From NCBI RefSeq assembly GCF_003991225.1, contig NZ_JTFC01000041.1:91505-155504 (forward strand): a stretch of DNA of 64,000 nucleotides, written 5' to 3'. The DNA is from Candidatus Kurthia intestinigallinarum. GTDB taxonomy: Bacteria > Bacillota > Bacilli > Bacillales_A > Planococcaceae. Below are positions 8,315 through 17,088 of this stretch, piece after piece. The translations under genes and the position numbers were made by a program. Position 1 is the stretch's first letter; every line of letters starts with the position of its first letter. The notes under the pieces were generated by a model that saw only the letters and a list, made by a program, of their open reading frames with translations, did no database searches and was not told the origin of the DNA.

Positions 8315-8349
8315 GTAATAAAAAATCACCGCCCATAAGACGATGATTT
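8315..8349 (-). terminator. Terminator of the cardiolipin synthase gene
   Basis: On the minus strand, AAATCATCG and CGGTGATTT form a 9-bp stem with one G-U pair, followed by TTTTTTATT. It starts 5 bases after the cardiolipin synthase stop. Confidence 0.7.
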
Positions 8350-8353
8350 GAGT

Positions 8354-9817
8354 TTATAAAATAGGAGATAACATGCGCGAAACAGATTCTTTAAATTTCA
8401 CCCATAACGAGCGAGATTCATACGATTCCTTCGTCATCTCAACACATACATTTAAATCTTCATGGAACATATCTGCCAGTTCTTTCGTGATTTTTTCATT
8501 GTACATGAAGCCATTAACTTCAAAATTTAAACGGAAACTGCGGTTATCCACATTTGCTGTCCCAACAGAAGCGATTTGGTCATCAATGAGCACGACTTTT
8601 GAATGAATGAAGCCATTAGCATAGTGATAAACCTTTGCGCCTGATTCCATTAGATCGCCTGCATACGAGCAGGTCGCCATGTAAACAAATGGATGGTCCG
8701 GTTTATCAGGAATCATAATGCGTACATCAATACCAGATAGTACCGCAATTCGTACCGCTTCTAAAAATGCTTCATCAGGAATGAAGTAAGGCGACTGGAT
8801 ATAGACATAGCGTTTTGCTTGTAAAATCATTTTAATATAACTGTTTTCAATACTTGAATATGGTGTATCGGGCCCACTAGAAACAATTTGCATCGCAACA
8901 TCTCCTGTAATGTAATGAGCAGGGAAGTAATGCGGCGCAAAGGATAAATCAAGTGAATTACCAGCTTGGTTCCAGTCCAGCATAAAGCGCGCCTGAAGTG
9001 CATGAACAGCTGCCCCTTGAATACGCATATGTGTGTCGCGCCAGTAGCCAAACTTTTTGTCTAGCCCTAAGTACTCATCGCCGACATTAAAGCCACCAAT
9101 ATAGCCGATTTGTCCATCGATAACGACAATTTTTCGGTGATTACGATAATTCATTCGGGGATTAATAAGCGGTAAGATGGATGGGAAAAAGACCTCAACC
9201 TCTCCACCCGCTTGAATCAATTCCTTAAAATGCTGTTTGCGCACATTTCGTGAGCCGAGCGCATCATAAAGGATACGCACCTCAACGCCTGCCTTGGCAC
9301 GTTCGATTAGCGCAGCAGTAATTTTTTTGCCGATGCCATCTAGTTTGAAAATATAATATTGCACGTGGATATGATCTGTCGCATTAGCAATATCACGCAG
9401 TAGCGCGTCGAATTTTTCATGACCATCATTAAAAAGTTCCACATGATTGTTTTTTGTTACGAGTGCATTATTCGTTTGTAAATTCATATGAATTAACTCA
9501 CGTGCATTTTCGAAGTTTTCTATATTCAGCTCATCTTTTAAAACACGTGCTTTTTGATCATCAATCATTTCCTGAATCCCAATGCTATCCTTTGGCATCC
9601 ACCTACGTAAATGTTTTTGACGCAATGGTTTACCGATAAATAAGTAGAGGATAAAACCGATATACGGTAAAAAGAATAGCACGAAAACCCAAGCCCAGGC
9701 AGCTGATGGTTTTTTACGCTCCAAGAAAATAATGGTGATAGCAAGGATAATGTTCACCACAAGTAAAATGGCACTTATCGTACTCGATTTAAAAAGATAA
9801 AGATAAAAATCAGTCAA
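8354..9817 (-). CDS. cls: Cardiolipin synthase (PLD superfamily)
   Basis: A 487-residue membrane phosphatidyltransferase that condenses two phosphatidylglycerols to cardiolipin. Two N-terminal transmembrane helices (residues 11-30 and 40-62) precede two PLD domains with HKD motifs: HRKIVVIDGQIGYIGG near residue 227 and HSKVVLIDDQIASVGTANVD near 408. The length equals other Bacillus Cls proteins. The start is TTG at 9817, since no ATG lies between the upstream region and helix 1. The Shine-Dalgarno is only moderate (AAAGGGCGTGAG), which suggests modest expression. It is monocistronic. Confidence 0.92.
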   Translation of the reverse strand: MTDFYLYLFKSSTISAILLVVNIILAITIIFLERKKPSAAWAWVFVLFFLPYIGFILYLFIGKPLRQKHLRRWMPKDSIGIQEMIDDQKARVLKDELNIENFENARELIHMNLQTNNALVTKNNHVELFNDGHEKFDALLRDIANATDHIHVQYYIFKLDGIGKKITAALIERAKAGVEVRILYDALGSRNVRKQHFKELIQAGGEVEVFFPSILPLINPRMNYRNHRKIVVIDGQIGYIGGFNVGDEYLGLDKKFGYWRDTHMRIQGAAVHALQARFMLDWNQAGNSLDLSFAPHYFPAHYITGDVAMQIVSSGPDTPYSSIENSYIKMILQAKRYVYIQSPYFIPDEAFLEAVRIAVLSGIDVRIMIPDKPDHPFVYMATCSYAGDLMESGAKVYHYANGFIHSKVVLIDDQIASVGTANVDNRSFRLNFEVNGFMYNEKITKELADMFHEDLNVCVEMTKESYESRSLWVKFKESVSRMLSPIL

Positions 9818-9949
9818 TGTCTCACGCCCTTTTTATGCATATTTTTTCATATAGTATATAGTTTAACAGGAAAGCAGCTATTTGGAAAAAAACGCCGCGT
9901 TTTATTTTTATTGAATAAAGGAAAAGAGAGTAATAAAGGAGGGAAAAAA

Positions 9950-10219
9950 ATGAAAGTATATAAATATCCAGTACGCGTTAATACAGTGGAAACAATTGAT
10001 TTGCCTTTAGGAGCCAAGCCACTTTCCATTGCATTTCAATATGACAAGGTATATATTTATGCGCTTGTAAAACCAGAAGAGCAAAAAACAGCATCTGTTC
10101 AAGTTATTGTAGCAGGAACGGGAGACCCACTACCAGAAGACATTGACACATTTACCTACTTGAATACGATACAAATGTTTGACCAGCAGTGGAATTTGCA
10201 TGGGTTTTATAAAAAATAA
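9950..10219 (+). CDS. Small conserved hypothetical protein (DUF7352-like)
   Basis: An 89-residue soluble protein starting MKVYKYPVRVNTVETIDLPLGAK-like (residues 1-22). The pattern KYP, then LPLGAKPLSI, a central YALV, and a C-terminal F-x-G-F-x-K tail recalls small DUF7352 proteins, many of phage origin, whose function is unknown. The start is set by AAAGGAGGG at 9936-9943; an upstream ATG in the same frame has no good ribosome site. It stands alone between cardiolipin synthase and the terminator at 10342. The family match is from memory. Confidence 0.6.
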   Translation: MKVYKYPVRVNTVETIDLPLGAKPLSIAFQYDKVYIYALVKPEEQKTASVQVIVAGTGDPLPEDIDTFTYLNTIQMFDQQWNLHGFYKK

Positions 10220-10341
10220 ATAAAATACATATCAAAATACCTAATTTATAAAAGAAAATTAGGTGTACATGCCGATATGGTTTTTTAGAGGCTTCCCATA
10301 TAATGAGTATAGTATGTTCATAGAAATGTACATTATCCTTT

Positions 10342-10379
10342 AAAAAAGAGATACCCGACGCCTGGGTATCTCTTTTTTT
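10342..10379 (+). terminator. Terminator downstream of the small DUF7352-like gene
   Basis: AAAGAGATACCC and GGGTATCTCTTT form a perfect 12-bp stem with a 7-base loop followed by a T run. It is about 125 bases past the stop of the small gene. A further 9-bp inverted repeat (ACCTAATTT/AAATTAGGT, 10239-10264) lies between them. Confidence 0.8.
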
Positions 10380-10426
10380 ATGTGAAAAGACGTAATAACT
10401 TCGTCACTCAAAATAATTAAATCAAC

Positions 10427-10459
10427 AAAAAAGCCGTGCCTTTAGACACGACTTTTTTT
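10427..10459 (-). terminator. Terminator of the ProP-type transporter gene
   Basis: On the minus strand, AAAGTCGTG pairs with CACGGCTTT (one G-U), followed by a T run. It lies just past the stop of the transporter at 10464. Confidence 0.75.
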
Positions 10460-10463
10460 ATTA

Positions 10464-11930
10464 TTAAGATATTGTTTTCGGCGGTTGAGTTTGCTCAGTT
10501 TCGATATCTGGCGCTTCTTCATGCCACCATAATGCATCTTCAGGATCTTGTTTCATCACTTCGCGTACTTCTTTTTTCGTTTCAACTGTTGGGTACGAGC
10601 CTTTTAATGCGCGACCTGACGTTTGAACGAATAATAAGCTAAAGACGATTAAGCCAATGATGCTGACCGCTGCTAAATAGTACGCTGGTGCAAGTGGATC
10701 GCCTGTTACATGGACTAAATAAGCCGATACAAGTGGTGTTGTCCCACCAAATATTGACACCGATACATTAAAGGTCAATGCCAGTGCACGATAACGAACA
10801 TCTGAGAAGAATAAACTTGGTAGTAATGAAGGAAGTGTCCCTTCATAAAAACTTAATAGGAAACCTAATAAGAAGACACCGGCGAAAATAAAGCCGACTT
10901 GGCCAACCCCCATTAACATAAATGCAGGGATTGATAGGAAGGTTAACCCAACAAGGCCAATTTGAACAACACGTTTATTACCAAATTTATCACTCATGCG
11001 ACCAAAGAATAATGCGAGTGGCATCATTAAGACCATTGTGATTAATAAAATGACTAAACTTGTTGTGTTATCAATGCCGATAACTTCGGTTAAATACGAA
11101 GGCATATATGACAGTACCATATAGTTGGTAATGTTAAAGAATGCCACGATAACAACACTTAATATTAAATCTTTTTTATAATGCTTTAAAATTTCTTTAA
11201 ATGTTAACGGTTCTTCGTCACTTTCTTCTTGTGCTTGCTCCATTTCTTCAAAAATTGGTGATTCGTCAAGATGACGACGTAAATATAAACCAATTAGACC
11301 GATTGGTGCAGCGATGAAGAAAGGAATACGCCAGCCCCAAGACATCATTTGAGCATCAGATAGGGCGAACGTTAAAATGGTAACGAGACCTGAAGCGGCA
11401 ATGAAACCAGATAAAGAACCGATTTCTAAGCCACTACCAAGCATCCCACGTTTTTTATCGGGAGATGATTCGGCGATATAGACCATCGCGCCTGAGTACT
11501 CCCCACCAGTAGAGAAACCTTGAATCATACGAGCGACTAATAATAAAATAGGCGCCCAAATACCAATTTGCTCATACGTAGGTAATAAACCAATCATTAA
11601 TGTAGCAATTGCCATAATAATAATCGTTGTACTTAAGACAATTTTACGACCGTATTTATCGCCGATCTTACCAAAGAAGATGCCGCCAATTGGGCGAACT
11701 AAGAAGGCCACAGCGAATGTAGCGAAGGTGAAGACAAGTTGAAGACCACTATTATCAACACCAGCGAAAAATAACTGACTAATGACAACAGCTAAATAAG
11801 CATAAAGACCAAAGTCAAACCACTCCATCGCGTTACCGAGACCGGTGGCGACAACAGCCTTACGTGCTTTCTTGGAACTCACAACATTAATATCTTGCGG
11901 TTCCATATCTAAATTATTATTTTGTTGCAT
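10464..11930 (-). CDS. MHS-family MFS transporter (ProP-like proline/betaine:H+ symporter)
   Basis: A 488-residue protein with 12 predicted helices. It has the metabolite:H+ symporter signatures: [16 protein letters not shown] in helix 1, [14 protein letters not shown] in loop 2-3, and [17 protein letters not shown] in helix 5. The closest well-known relative is ProP, an osmosensory symporter of proline and glycine betaine. Here the C-terminal tail is short and lacks an obvious coiled coil, so osmosensing may differ and another small organic acid is possible. AAGGAG lies 13 bases from the ATG, rather far. It is monocistronic, with a long upstream region (11931-12370). Confidence 0.82.
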   Translation of the reverse strand: MQQNNNLDMEPQDINVVSSKKARKAVVATGLGNAMEWFDFGLYAYLAVVISQLFFAGVDNSGLQLVFTFATFAVAFLVRPIGGIFFGKIGDKYGRKIVLSTTIIIMAIATLMIGLLPTYEQIGIWAPILLLVARMIQGFSTGGEYSGAMVYIAESSPDKKRGMLGSGLEIGSLSGFIAASGLVTILTFALSDAQMMSWGWRIPFFIAAPIGLIGLYLRRHLDESPIFEEMEQAQEESDEEPLTFKEILKHYKKDLILSVVIVAFFNITNYMVLSYMPSYLTEVIGIDNTTSLVILLITMVLMMPLALFFGRMSDKFGNKRVVQIGLVGLTFLSIPAFMLMGVGQVGFIFAGVFLLGFLLSFYEGTLPSLLPSLFFSDVRYRALALTFNVSVSIFGGTTPLVSAYLVHVTGDPLAPAYYLAAVSIIGLIVFSLLFVQTSGRALKGSYPTVETKKEVREVMKQDPEDALWWHEEAPDIETEQTQPPKTIS

Positions 11931-12371
11931 ATTCTCTAAACAGCTCCTTTTGGGTTTGCTATTTTCGAGGATTGCAAAAGATATGTAGTACTTTAATTGT
12001 TGGGAAATAAAATAGCGGAAAAGTAAAACAACAATCTCAATCTTTTAAATCCTGATTTTGTTGTCGACAAAACAAAAATAAATCTACTCGAGGTTGTTCA
12101 TATGTAGTAAAAAACTTTTTACGTGAACACTCTATCTATTCCCCACTGTTTTACTTTGAAACATAAAATATAGAAGTTTTTATTTTCAGAAAATTAACCG
12201 GCTATTTTCATATAAATAAGAAGAAACAGAGGAAATTGAACTTAAATACAGTTACTTTCATTAATAAAATATGATTTTTTTTGAAAAAAAATAAAAAAAT
12301 AATAAAAACAGGTTTAAGCTTTTATAAAAAGGGCTACATTATAAATGTACTTTTCATATTCTTCTCTTTGA
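11931..12371. other. AT-rich upstream region of the ProP-type transporter
   Basis: About 440 bases without a supportable gene. It is strongly AT-rich with long A and T runs near 12270-12310. It contains a 10-bp perfect palindrome TTGTCGACAA (12061-12070), about 130 bases before the transporter start, which might be a regulator site. No promoter was placed with confidence. Confidence 0.4.
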
Positions 12372-12532
12372 CCCCCAGTGGAAACATTGGGGGACTTTTT
12401 ATTTTTACGCTAACAAAAGGTTATGATGAATCTGAGTGAGTACGTGCTTATATACGCACTCATTTTTACGCTTTAATATTTTTTTACACGTAACAAAAGT
12501 AGAAAATGCTGCTTTTGTTACGTGTATTTTTG
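12372..12532 (+). ncRNA. Cluster of three plus-oriented hairpins, possible small RNA(s)
   Basis: Three hairpins follow each other, each with a T run on its plus-strand 3' side. At 12372-12393, CCCCCAGTG/CATTGGGGG precedes ACTTTTTATTTTT. At 12434-12462, TGAGTG/CACTCA precedes TTTTT. At 12484-12527, ACACGTAACAAAAGTAG pairs with CTGCTTTTGTTACGTGT (17 bp, one G-U) and ATTTTTG follows. No plus-strand gene lies upstream, since the neighbouring transporter is divergent. This suggests one or more short transcripts ending here. There is no family match. Confidence 0.3.
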
Positions 12533-12726
12533 ATGGTGAATTTTTTAGTAAACTCGAGTAAAAGCTCATTCTACTTTTTATTTAGCTTATATTGGCAATT
12601 TGGATAAATGCACGAAGTAAAATGGGCTATTTTCAGTTTTGAGAGGTGAATTGGTGTCATTTACGCGAAACAAACTAGATGTCATTGAAAGAACGTTGAT
12701 ATAAAGATTAGCGGAAGAAATAATAA

Positions 12727-12740
12727 ATAGTCTAGACTAT
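12727..12740. promoter_or_regulatory. 14-bp perfect palindrome downstream of the TetR gene
   Basis: ATAGTCTAGACTAT is a perfect palindrome without a spacer, too short to act as a terminator and in the form of a dimeric regulator site. It lies 74-87 bases after the TetR stop. No role is known. Confidence 0.25.
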
Positions 12741-12759
12741 ATAAAATTGGGCAAAGTAA

Positions 12760-12795
12760 AACCAGCTCTCTGCGGCTGTATACCGAAAAAAGCTG
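12760..12795 (-). terminator. Probable terminator of the third TetR gene
   Basis: CCAGCT and AGCTGG close a 35-base imperfect hairpin about 20 bases past the TetR stop. On the minus strand it is followed by TTTTACTTT, a weak T run. Confidence 0.45.
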
Positions 12796-12813
12796 GCGAA
12801 ATAAAGCTAGTTT

Positions 12814-13413
12814 TTACGCGCGTATGCCATCAAGTAGCGTTGTTGTAAAGACATGCATCTCTTTTATTAAATCAAAATCCTCTGCATGAATAAGCCAATC
12901 ATACACATTGGCACGCATCGCCCGTTGAATCATTTTTTCAATCGCTTCAAATGACAGATCCTTACGGAAAATATTTTGTTCCACGCCTTCTTCTAAATAA
13001 CGACGAATCAGTTCAAAAATCGTCCGCTGTGGGTGAATTAAATAATGCACATGCTCGACTTGATTCGTCATCGCTGCTGTATAGACAGTGCGCATAATGT
13101 CTTTGCCAACGACAGTTGTTAAATAAATCATTTGTTCATCGTATAGTGCAATAATTTTCTGTGGTGGACTTAAATTTTCATCGATTTTTTTTGCGGCCTC
13201 TACATAATGTGCATCAAATTCCTGAAATTTTTCGAGCACAATATCGTATTTCGTTGCAAAGTGAGTGTAAAAAGTTCCTTTTGAAACGCCACAAGTTGTC
13301 GTAATTTGTGCAATCGATACATGCTCAAATCCTCGTTTTGCAAAAAGTTTTAATGCGGTATCTAAGAGCTTTTGACGCGTCTCTAGCGCCTTTTTCTTTC
13401 GGTCGGTTGTCAA
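12814..13413 (-). CDS. TetR/AcrR regulator divergent from the semialdehyde dehydrogenase operon
   Basis: A 199-residue TetR regulator with the HTH in residues 8-55 (VSIAQITTTCGVSKGTFYTH) and a C-terminal helical domain with LEEGVEQNIFRKDL, seen in TetR_C groups linked to lipid or acyl-CoA genes. The start is TTG at 13413, eight bases after AAGGAG; no ATG fits. It is divergent from the dehydrogenase at 13579, with the inverted repeat TGACC-GA-GGTCA downstream of that gene's promoter. It probably represses the operon until a substrate or acyl-CoA appears; the effector is inferred. Confidence 0.87.
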   Translation of the reverse strand: MTTDRKKKALETRQKLLDTALKLFAKRGFEHVSIAQITTTCGVSKGTFYTHFATKYDIVLEKFQEFDAHYVEAAKKIDENLSPPQKIIALYDEQMIYLTTVVGKDIMRTVYTAAMTNQVEHVHYLIHPQRTIFELIRRYLEEGVEQNIFRKDLSFEAIEKMIQRAMRANVYDWLIHAEDFDLIKEMHVFTTTLLDGIRA

Positions 13414-13452
13414 AAAATCACTCCTTTTCTCTAAAAAGTTAAAAAATTATCG

Positions 13453-13499
13453 TTGACGAATGAATTTTCTATCGTTTATGATTTAAGTGACCGAGGTCA
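13453..13499 (+). promoter_or_regulatory. Promoter and operator of the semialdehyde dehydrogenase operon
   Basis: TTGACG (13453-13458) and TATGAT (13477-13482) are spaced by 18 bases, a plausible sigma-A promoter. The inverted repeat TGACC-GA-GGTCA (13488-13499) lies over the expected transcription start, a good place for repression by the divergent TetR. Confidence 0.55.
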
Positions 13500-13578
13500 G
13501 TGAAATAATCATACGAGAAATTTATATTTTTTTCTAGTGTATTTTCAGAATTTTTTAAAATTTAGGGAGGCGAACGAT

Positions 13579-15093
13579 ATGGAAACAACAGGAATTCAAA
13601 CATTAACGCATTTTATCGGAGGACAAAACGTAGAAGGGCAGAGCGGACGATTTGGTGATGTCTTTAATCCGACAACTGGAGAAGTCATTGCGAAAGTGCC
13701 ACTCGCGACTAGAGAGGAAACACGTGAGGCCATTGCAGAGGCACAGGCAGCATTCCCGGCATGGCGTGATGTCTCTGTCGCAAAGCGTGCGCAGGTTTTG
13801 TTAAATTTCCGCAATTTATTAACACAACATTTAGATGAGCTCTTAGCTATTATTTGTCGTGAAAGCGGAAAAACGATAGAAGATGCGAAAGGCGAAGTGA
13901 CGCGTGGTATTGAATCTGTTGATTTAGCAATCGGCGCTCCGCATTTAGTGAAAGGGGAATATTCGGTCAATGTTGGTGGAAATATTAATGCGTATTCTGC
14001 AAAATATCCACTAGGCGTTGTCGCGGCAATCTCGCCGTTCAATTTCCCAATTATGGTACCGCTTGCACAAACAAGTATGGCAGTAGCAGTCGGGAATGCG
14101 GTCATTTTAAAAGCTTCTGAAAAAGTCCCAATGACAGCATTATTTATTAGTGAGCTATGGAAAAAAGCCGGCCTTCCAGATGGCATTTGGACGGTAATCA
14201 ATGGCGATAAAGATGCGGTTAATGAATTACTCGAACATAAAGCGGTTAAGGCGATTTCATTTGTTGGTTCAACACCTGTTGCAAAATATATTTACGAAAC
14301 AGGGGCAAAATACGGCAAGCGTGTCACAGCACTTGGCGGCGGCAAAAATAATATGGTTGTCATGCCAGATGCGGATTTAGAACAGGTGGCAGAAGCCTTT
14401 ATGGGCGCGGCATACGGTGCAGCATCACAGCGCTGTATGGCATTATCAACGATTATGCCCGTAGGACAAGAGACGGCTGAGCGCTTAGTCGCTATTTTAA
14501 AACAAAAAGTAGCAGCGTTAAAAGTAGGCTCCTATGAAGAGGCGGATACCGATTTCGGCCCGGTGATTTCAGCGCAGGCGAAGGAAGCGATGCTTGCGGC
14601 GATTAAGAAGGGGGAAGAAGAGGGCGTCGAAATCGTTTGTGATGGTCGAGAGCTTCCTATCGTCAACGAATCAAAAGGTTTCTTCATTGGCCCGACCTTA
14701 TTTGACCACGTAAAGCCAGGCATGGATGTGTATGAGCAAGAAATCTTTGGCCCGGTGCGTAATATCGTACGCGTGGAAACACTTGATGAAGCCATTCAGC
14801 TCATTAATGAGCATGAGCTTGGCAATGGCGTGACGATTTTCACAAATGATGGCTATGCTTCACGTAAATTTACGACAGAAATCGATGTGGGCATGGTCGG
14901 TGTCAATGTGCCAATTCCGATTCCAGTTGGCTATCATAATTTTGCAGGCTTTAAAGATTCACGCTTTGGCGAGGGGCATATGTTTGGCCCAGATCAGGCG
15001 CGCTTCTTTACAAAAACAAAAACCGTATCGGAACGCTGGCCAGAAGCGGGCTCTCAAATGGGCTCTACATTCGCGTTCCCAAGTAATGATTAG
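13579..15093 (+). CDS. mmsA: CoA-acylating (methylmalonate-)semialdehyde dehydrogenase
   Basis: A 504-residue ALDH-superfamily enzyme of the MmsA/IolA type, which converts methylmalonate or malonate semialdehyde plus CoA and NAD+ to propionyl- or acetyl-CoA. The catalytic Cys286 lies in the diagnostic SQRCMALS motif. The usual general-base Glu is replaced in ALGGGKNNMV (residues 251-260), as in CoA-acylating members, where CoA rather than water resolves the thioester. ISPFNFPIMVP (151-161) is also typical. The ATG follows TTAGGGAGG; a longer in-frame extension lacks a ribosome site. It is first in an operon with an iron alcohol dehydrogenase 11 bases later. Substrate could be another semialdehyde, so the symbol is tentative. 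Confidence 0.85.
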   Translation: METTGIQTLTHFIGGQNVEGQSGRFGDVFNPTTGEVIAKVPLATREETREAIAEAQAAFPAWRDVSVAKRAQVLLNFRNLLTQHLDELLAIICRESGKTIEDAKGEVTRGIESVDLAIGAPHLVKGEYSVNVGGNINAYSAKYPLGVVAAISPFNFPIMVPLAQTSMAVAVGNAVILKASEKVPMTALFISELWKKAGLPDGIWTVINGDKDAVNELLEHKAVKAISFVGSTPVAKYIYETGAKYGKRVTALGGGKNNMVVMPDADLEQVAEAFMGAAYGAASQRCMALSTIMPVGQETAERLVAILKQKVAALKVGSYEEADTDFGPVISAQAKEAMLAAIKKGEEEGVEIVCDGRELPIVNESKGFFIGPTLFDHVKPGMDVYEQEIFGPVRNIVRVETLDEAIQLINEHELGNGVTIFTNDGYASRKFTTEIDVGMVGVNVPIPIPVGYHNFAGFKDSRFGEGHMFGPDQARFFTKTKTVSERWPEAGSQMGSTFAFPSND

Positions 15094-15104
15094 GAGGGTT
15101 TCAG

Positions 15105-16265
15105 ATGGCATACACAGTACATTCTCCGGCAAAAATTGTTTATGGTAATGGCGCCTTTCAAACTCTTGGGGACCATGCGCAAAAATTAGGGACGACCGCG
15201 TTAATTATTAGTGACCCGATTATGGAAGATTTAGGGGTTGTGGCACAATGTGCAGCGCATTTAAAGCAAGCCTCTGTAGCGTATACAGGGGTGACATCAG
15301 AGCCACTAGACGTTTATGTAAATGAGGGACTTGCGCTTTTACGTGAACATCAATGTGATGTCATTGTCTCTATTGGTGGCGGTAGCTGTATTGATACGGC
15401 AAAGGCCATCTCGGTTGTGGCAACAAATCGCGGCTATATTGGGGATTATATGCACGGTGCGACGCCCATTACCGAGCTACCGATTCCGCATATTGCGATT
15501 CCGACAACAGCGGGAACGGGTAGTGAAGCAACCGATGTGACGGTTATTACGAATACTGCAGAAGACATTAAAATGATGATTAAAGATGCAGCCTTTATGC
15601 CAGATGTGGCACTTGTTGATGCACAGCTAACAGTATCGTCGCCACGGCATATTACCGCTGCAACCGGCGTTGATGCGATGAGCCATGCGATTGAGAGTTT
15701 ATTATCACGCAAAGCGCATCCATTTTCGAATCAATTGGCGCTGTCTGCTATTGAATTAATTACCGCGAACTTACTGCCGGCATATCGTGATGGTCACAAT
15801 TTGGCGGCACGTGAGGCGATGTCACTTGGCTCGTTGCAAGCGGGGATGGCATTTTCAAATGCTTCTGTGGCGCTTGTACATGGCATGTCTCGCCCAATCG
15901 GTGCACTATTCCACGTCCCGCATGGTATTTCAAATGCGATGCTGTTACCAGCGGTGCTTGAATTTTCAAAGGAAAACTGTACGCCGCAACTTGCAAAAAT
16001 GGCGCCGTTTTTCATTGAGCAAACAGCCGATCTGAGCGAGGAGGAGCTTGCTGAGGAAGTCATTCAGGCTGTAAAAGCATTATGTCGTAGCTTAGACATT
16101 CCAAATTTAAAGGGTTATGGCATTGAGGAATCGGCGTTTTATGCAGCGATTCCAAAAATGGTCGTTGATGCGATAGCCAGTGGCAGTCCAGCGAATAATC
16201 CGCGCATCCCGACAGAAGAAGAGCTAGCGCAGCTGTATAAGGATGTTTATCATTATGTGTTTTAA
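15105..16265 (+). CDS. Iron-containing alcohol dehydrogenase
   Basis: A 386-residue group III (iron-activated) alcohol dehydrogenase. The NAD-binding GGGSCIDTAKAISV motif lies near residues 92-105. The metal site is formed by the Asp and His of GVDAMSHAIES and the histidines of HGMSRPIGALFHVPHG. AGGAGGG precedes the ATG, 11 bases past the semialdehyde dehydrogenase stop. The pair can turn an alcohol or hydroxy acid into a semialdehyde and then an acyl-CoA (for example 3-hydroxypropionate or 3-hydroxyisobutyrate-like substrates, or 1,3-diols); this pathway is inferred from order only. Confidence 0.9.
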   Translation: MAYTVHSPAKIVYGNGAFQTLGDHAQKLGTTALIISDPIMEDLGVVAQCAAHLKQASVAYTGVTSEPLDVYVNEGLALLREHQCDVIVSIGGGSCIDTAKAISVVATNRGYIGDYMHGATPITELPIPHIAIPTTAGTGSEATDVTVITNTAEDIKMMIKDAAFMPDVALVDAQLTVSSPRHITAATGVDAMSHAIESLLSRKAHPFSNQLALSAIELITANLLPAYRDGHNLAAREAMSLGSLQAGMAFSNASVALVHGMSRPIGALFHVPHGISNAMLLPAVLEFSKENCTPQLAKMAPFFIEQTADLSEEELAEEVIQAVKALCRSLDIPNLKGYGIEESAFYAAIPKMVVDAIASGSPANNPRIPTEEELAQLYKDVYHYVF

Positions 16266-16277
16266 TGAGGTGTTGTG

Positions 16278-16679
16278 ATGAAGGACCAACAGCAGGCATA
16301 TGAGCAGCTCATCGCTGTTATTGACAAATCTATTCCCGTAGGCTTTGAAAAATGTGAAGAGCATGGCGGCACTCACTATGTTGTGCCACTACGTGATTAC
16401 CCAAAAGGTTATCATGTGACGCCCGGTACACCGCTTCCTTTTTTAAGCGTGATTCCGCAAAAGCATCATATTGGGGTGTATCATATGGGCATCTATGCCA
16501 ATCCGGAGCTACTACAATGGTTTACGACGCGCTACAAGGAAGAAGTGACAACGAAATTACAAATGGGAAAAAGTTGTATTCGTTTGACGAATGCGACGCA
16601 TATTCCGTATGAGCTATTAGGCGAATTAGTCGAGAAGATGACGCCTGATGCGTGGATTAAAGTATACGAGCAACACTAA
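16278..16679 (+). CDS. DUF1801 domain protein, last gene of the dehydrogenase operon
   Basis: A 133-residue soluble protein of the DUF1801 (YdhG-like) fold. Recognisable parts are PFLSVIPQKHHIGVYHMGIY (about residues 54-73) and the C-terminal KSCIRLTNATHIPYELLGEL stretch. The biochemical function of the family is unknown. I chose the ATG at 16278 rather than the adjacent GTG at 16275, because GAGG ends 7 bases before it. It starts 12 bases after the alcohol dehydrogenase stop and ends at a strong terminator, so it is part of that operon. Confidence 0.75.
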   Translation: MKDQQQAYEQLIAVIDKSIPVGFEKCEEHGGTHYVVPLRDYPKGYHVTPGTPLPFLSVIPQKHHIGVYHMGIYANPELLQWFTTRYKEEVTTKLQMGKSCIRLTNATHIPYELLGELVEKMTPDAWIKVYEQH

Positions 16680-16681
16680 AT

Positions 16682-16718
16682 AAAAGCCTTCTAAGGAGTG
16701 TCCCCTAGAAGGCTTTTT
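16682..16718. terminator. Bidirectional terminator after the DUF1801 gene
   Basis: AAAAGCCTTCTA and TAGAAGGCTTTT form a perfect 12-bp stem with flanking A and T runs, between the converging DUF1801 and SCP2-like genes. Confidence 0.88.
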
Positions 16719-16720
16719 GT

Positions 16721-17041
16721 TTATTTATAATACGTTAAGAGGCTGCTTAGGCGTAGTAGATGACTCATATCACCCTTTGATTTCAATTTGCCCATTAAAA
16801 AAGCTGTTTGTGGATTCATTTGCCCCGTTGTAAGCTTTTCAAAATTTTTACTAGAAATTGATACGGTACAGTCGGGTGCCTGCGCATCCTTTGCGACATG
16901 TGCATTATTGCCATCAAATGAAATGAGCGTACTTTCTGCTGTATCGGTAAAGTCAAATTGAATACGTGCATTGTAACCTTTTAAACCAGCTGGGTCTTGC
17001 TGAATTTTTGATAAAAATTGTTCTATCGCTTGATTTGTCAT
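16721..17041 (-). CDS. SCP2 sterol-binding-like domain protein
   Basis: A 106-residue single-domain protein with the SCP2 pattern: an amphipathic N-terminal helix, GYNARIQFDFTD near residues 22-33, DCTVSISSKNFEKLTTGQMN near 60-79, and AFLMGKLKSKGDMSHLLRL near the end. SCP2 domains bind lipids or acyl-CoA in a hydrophobic pocket. It has GGGAGG before the ATG. The upstream esterase on the same strand is 47 bases away, so the two may be co-transcribed, which would fit a lipid-related role. Confidence 0.8.
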   Translation of the reverse strand: MTNQAIEQFLSKIQQDPAGLKGYNARIQFDFTDTAESTLISFDGNNAHVAKDAQAPDCTVSISSKNFEKLTTGQMNPQTAFLMGKLKSKGDMSHLLRLSSLLTYYK

Positions 17042-17088
17042 CTAACTACCTCCCTGTTTCCTCTCATCATAAAATGATTTCTAAAAAT

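Noticed and set aside
12654..12704. Short frame GTG...TAA of 16 codons after GAGAGGTGA
   Set aside because: The ribosome site is fair but the peptide (SFTRNKLDVIERTLI) is too short and without support; it could be the start of a lost gene.
13596..14201. Minus-strand frame of 201 codons inside the semialdehyde dehydrogenase gene
   Set aside because: The sense frame carries all catalytic motifs; this frame has none.
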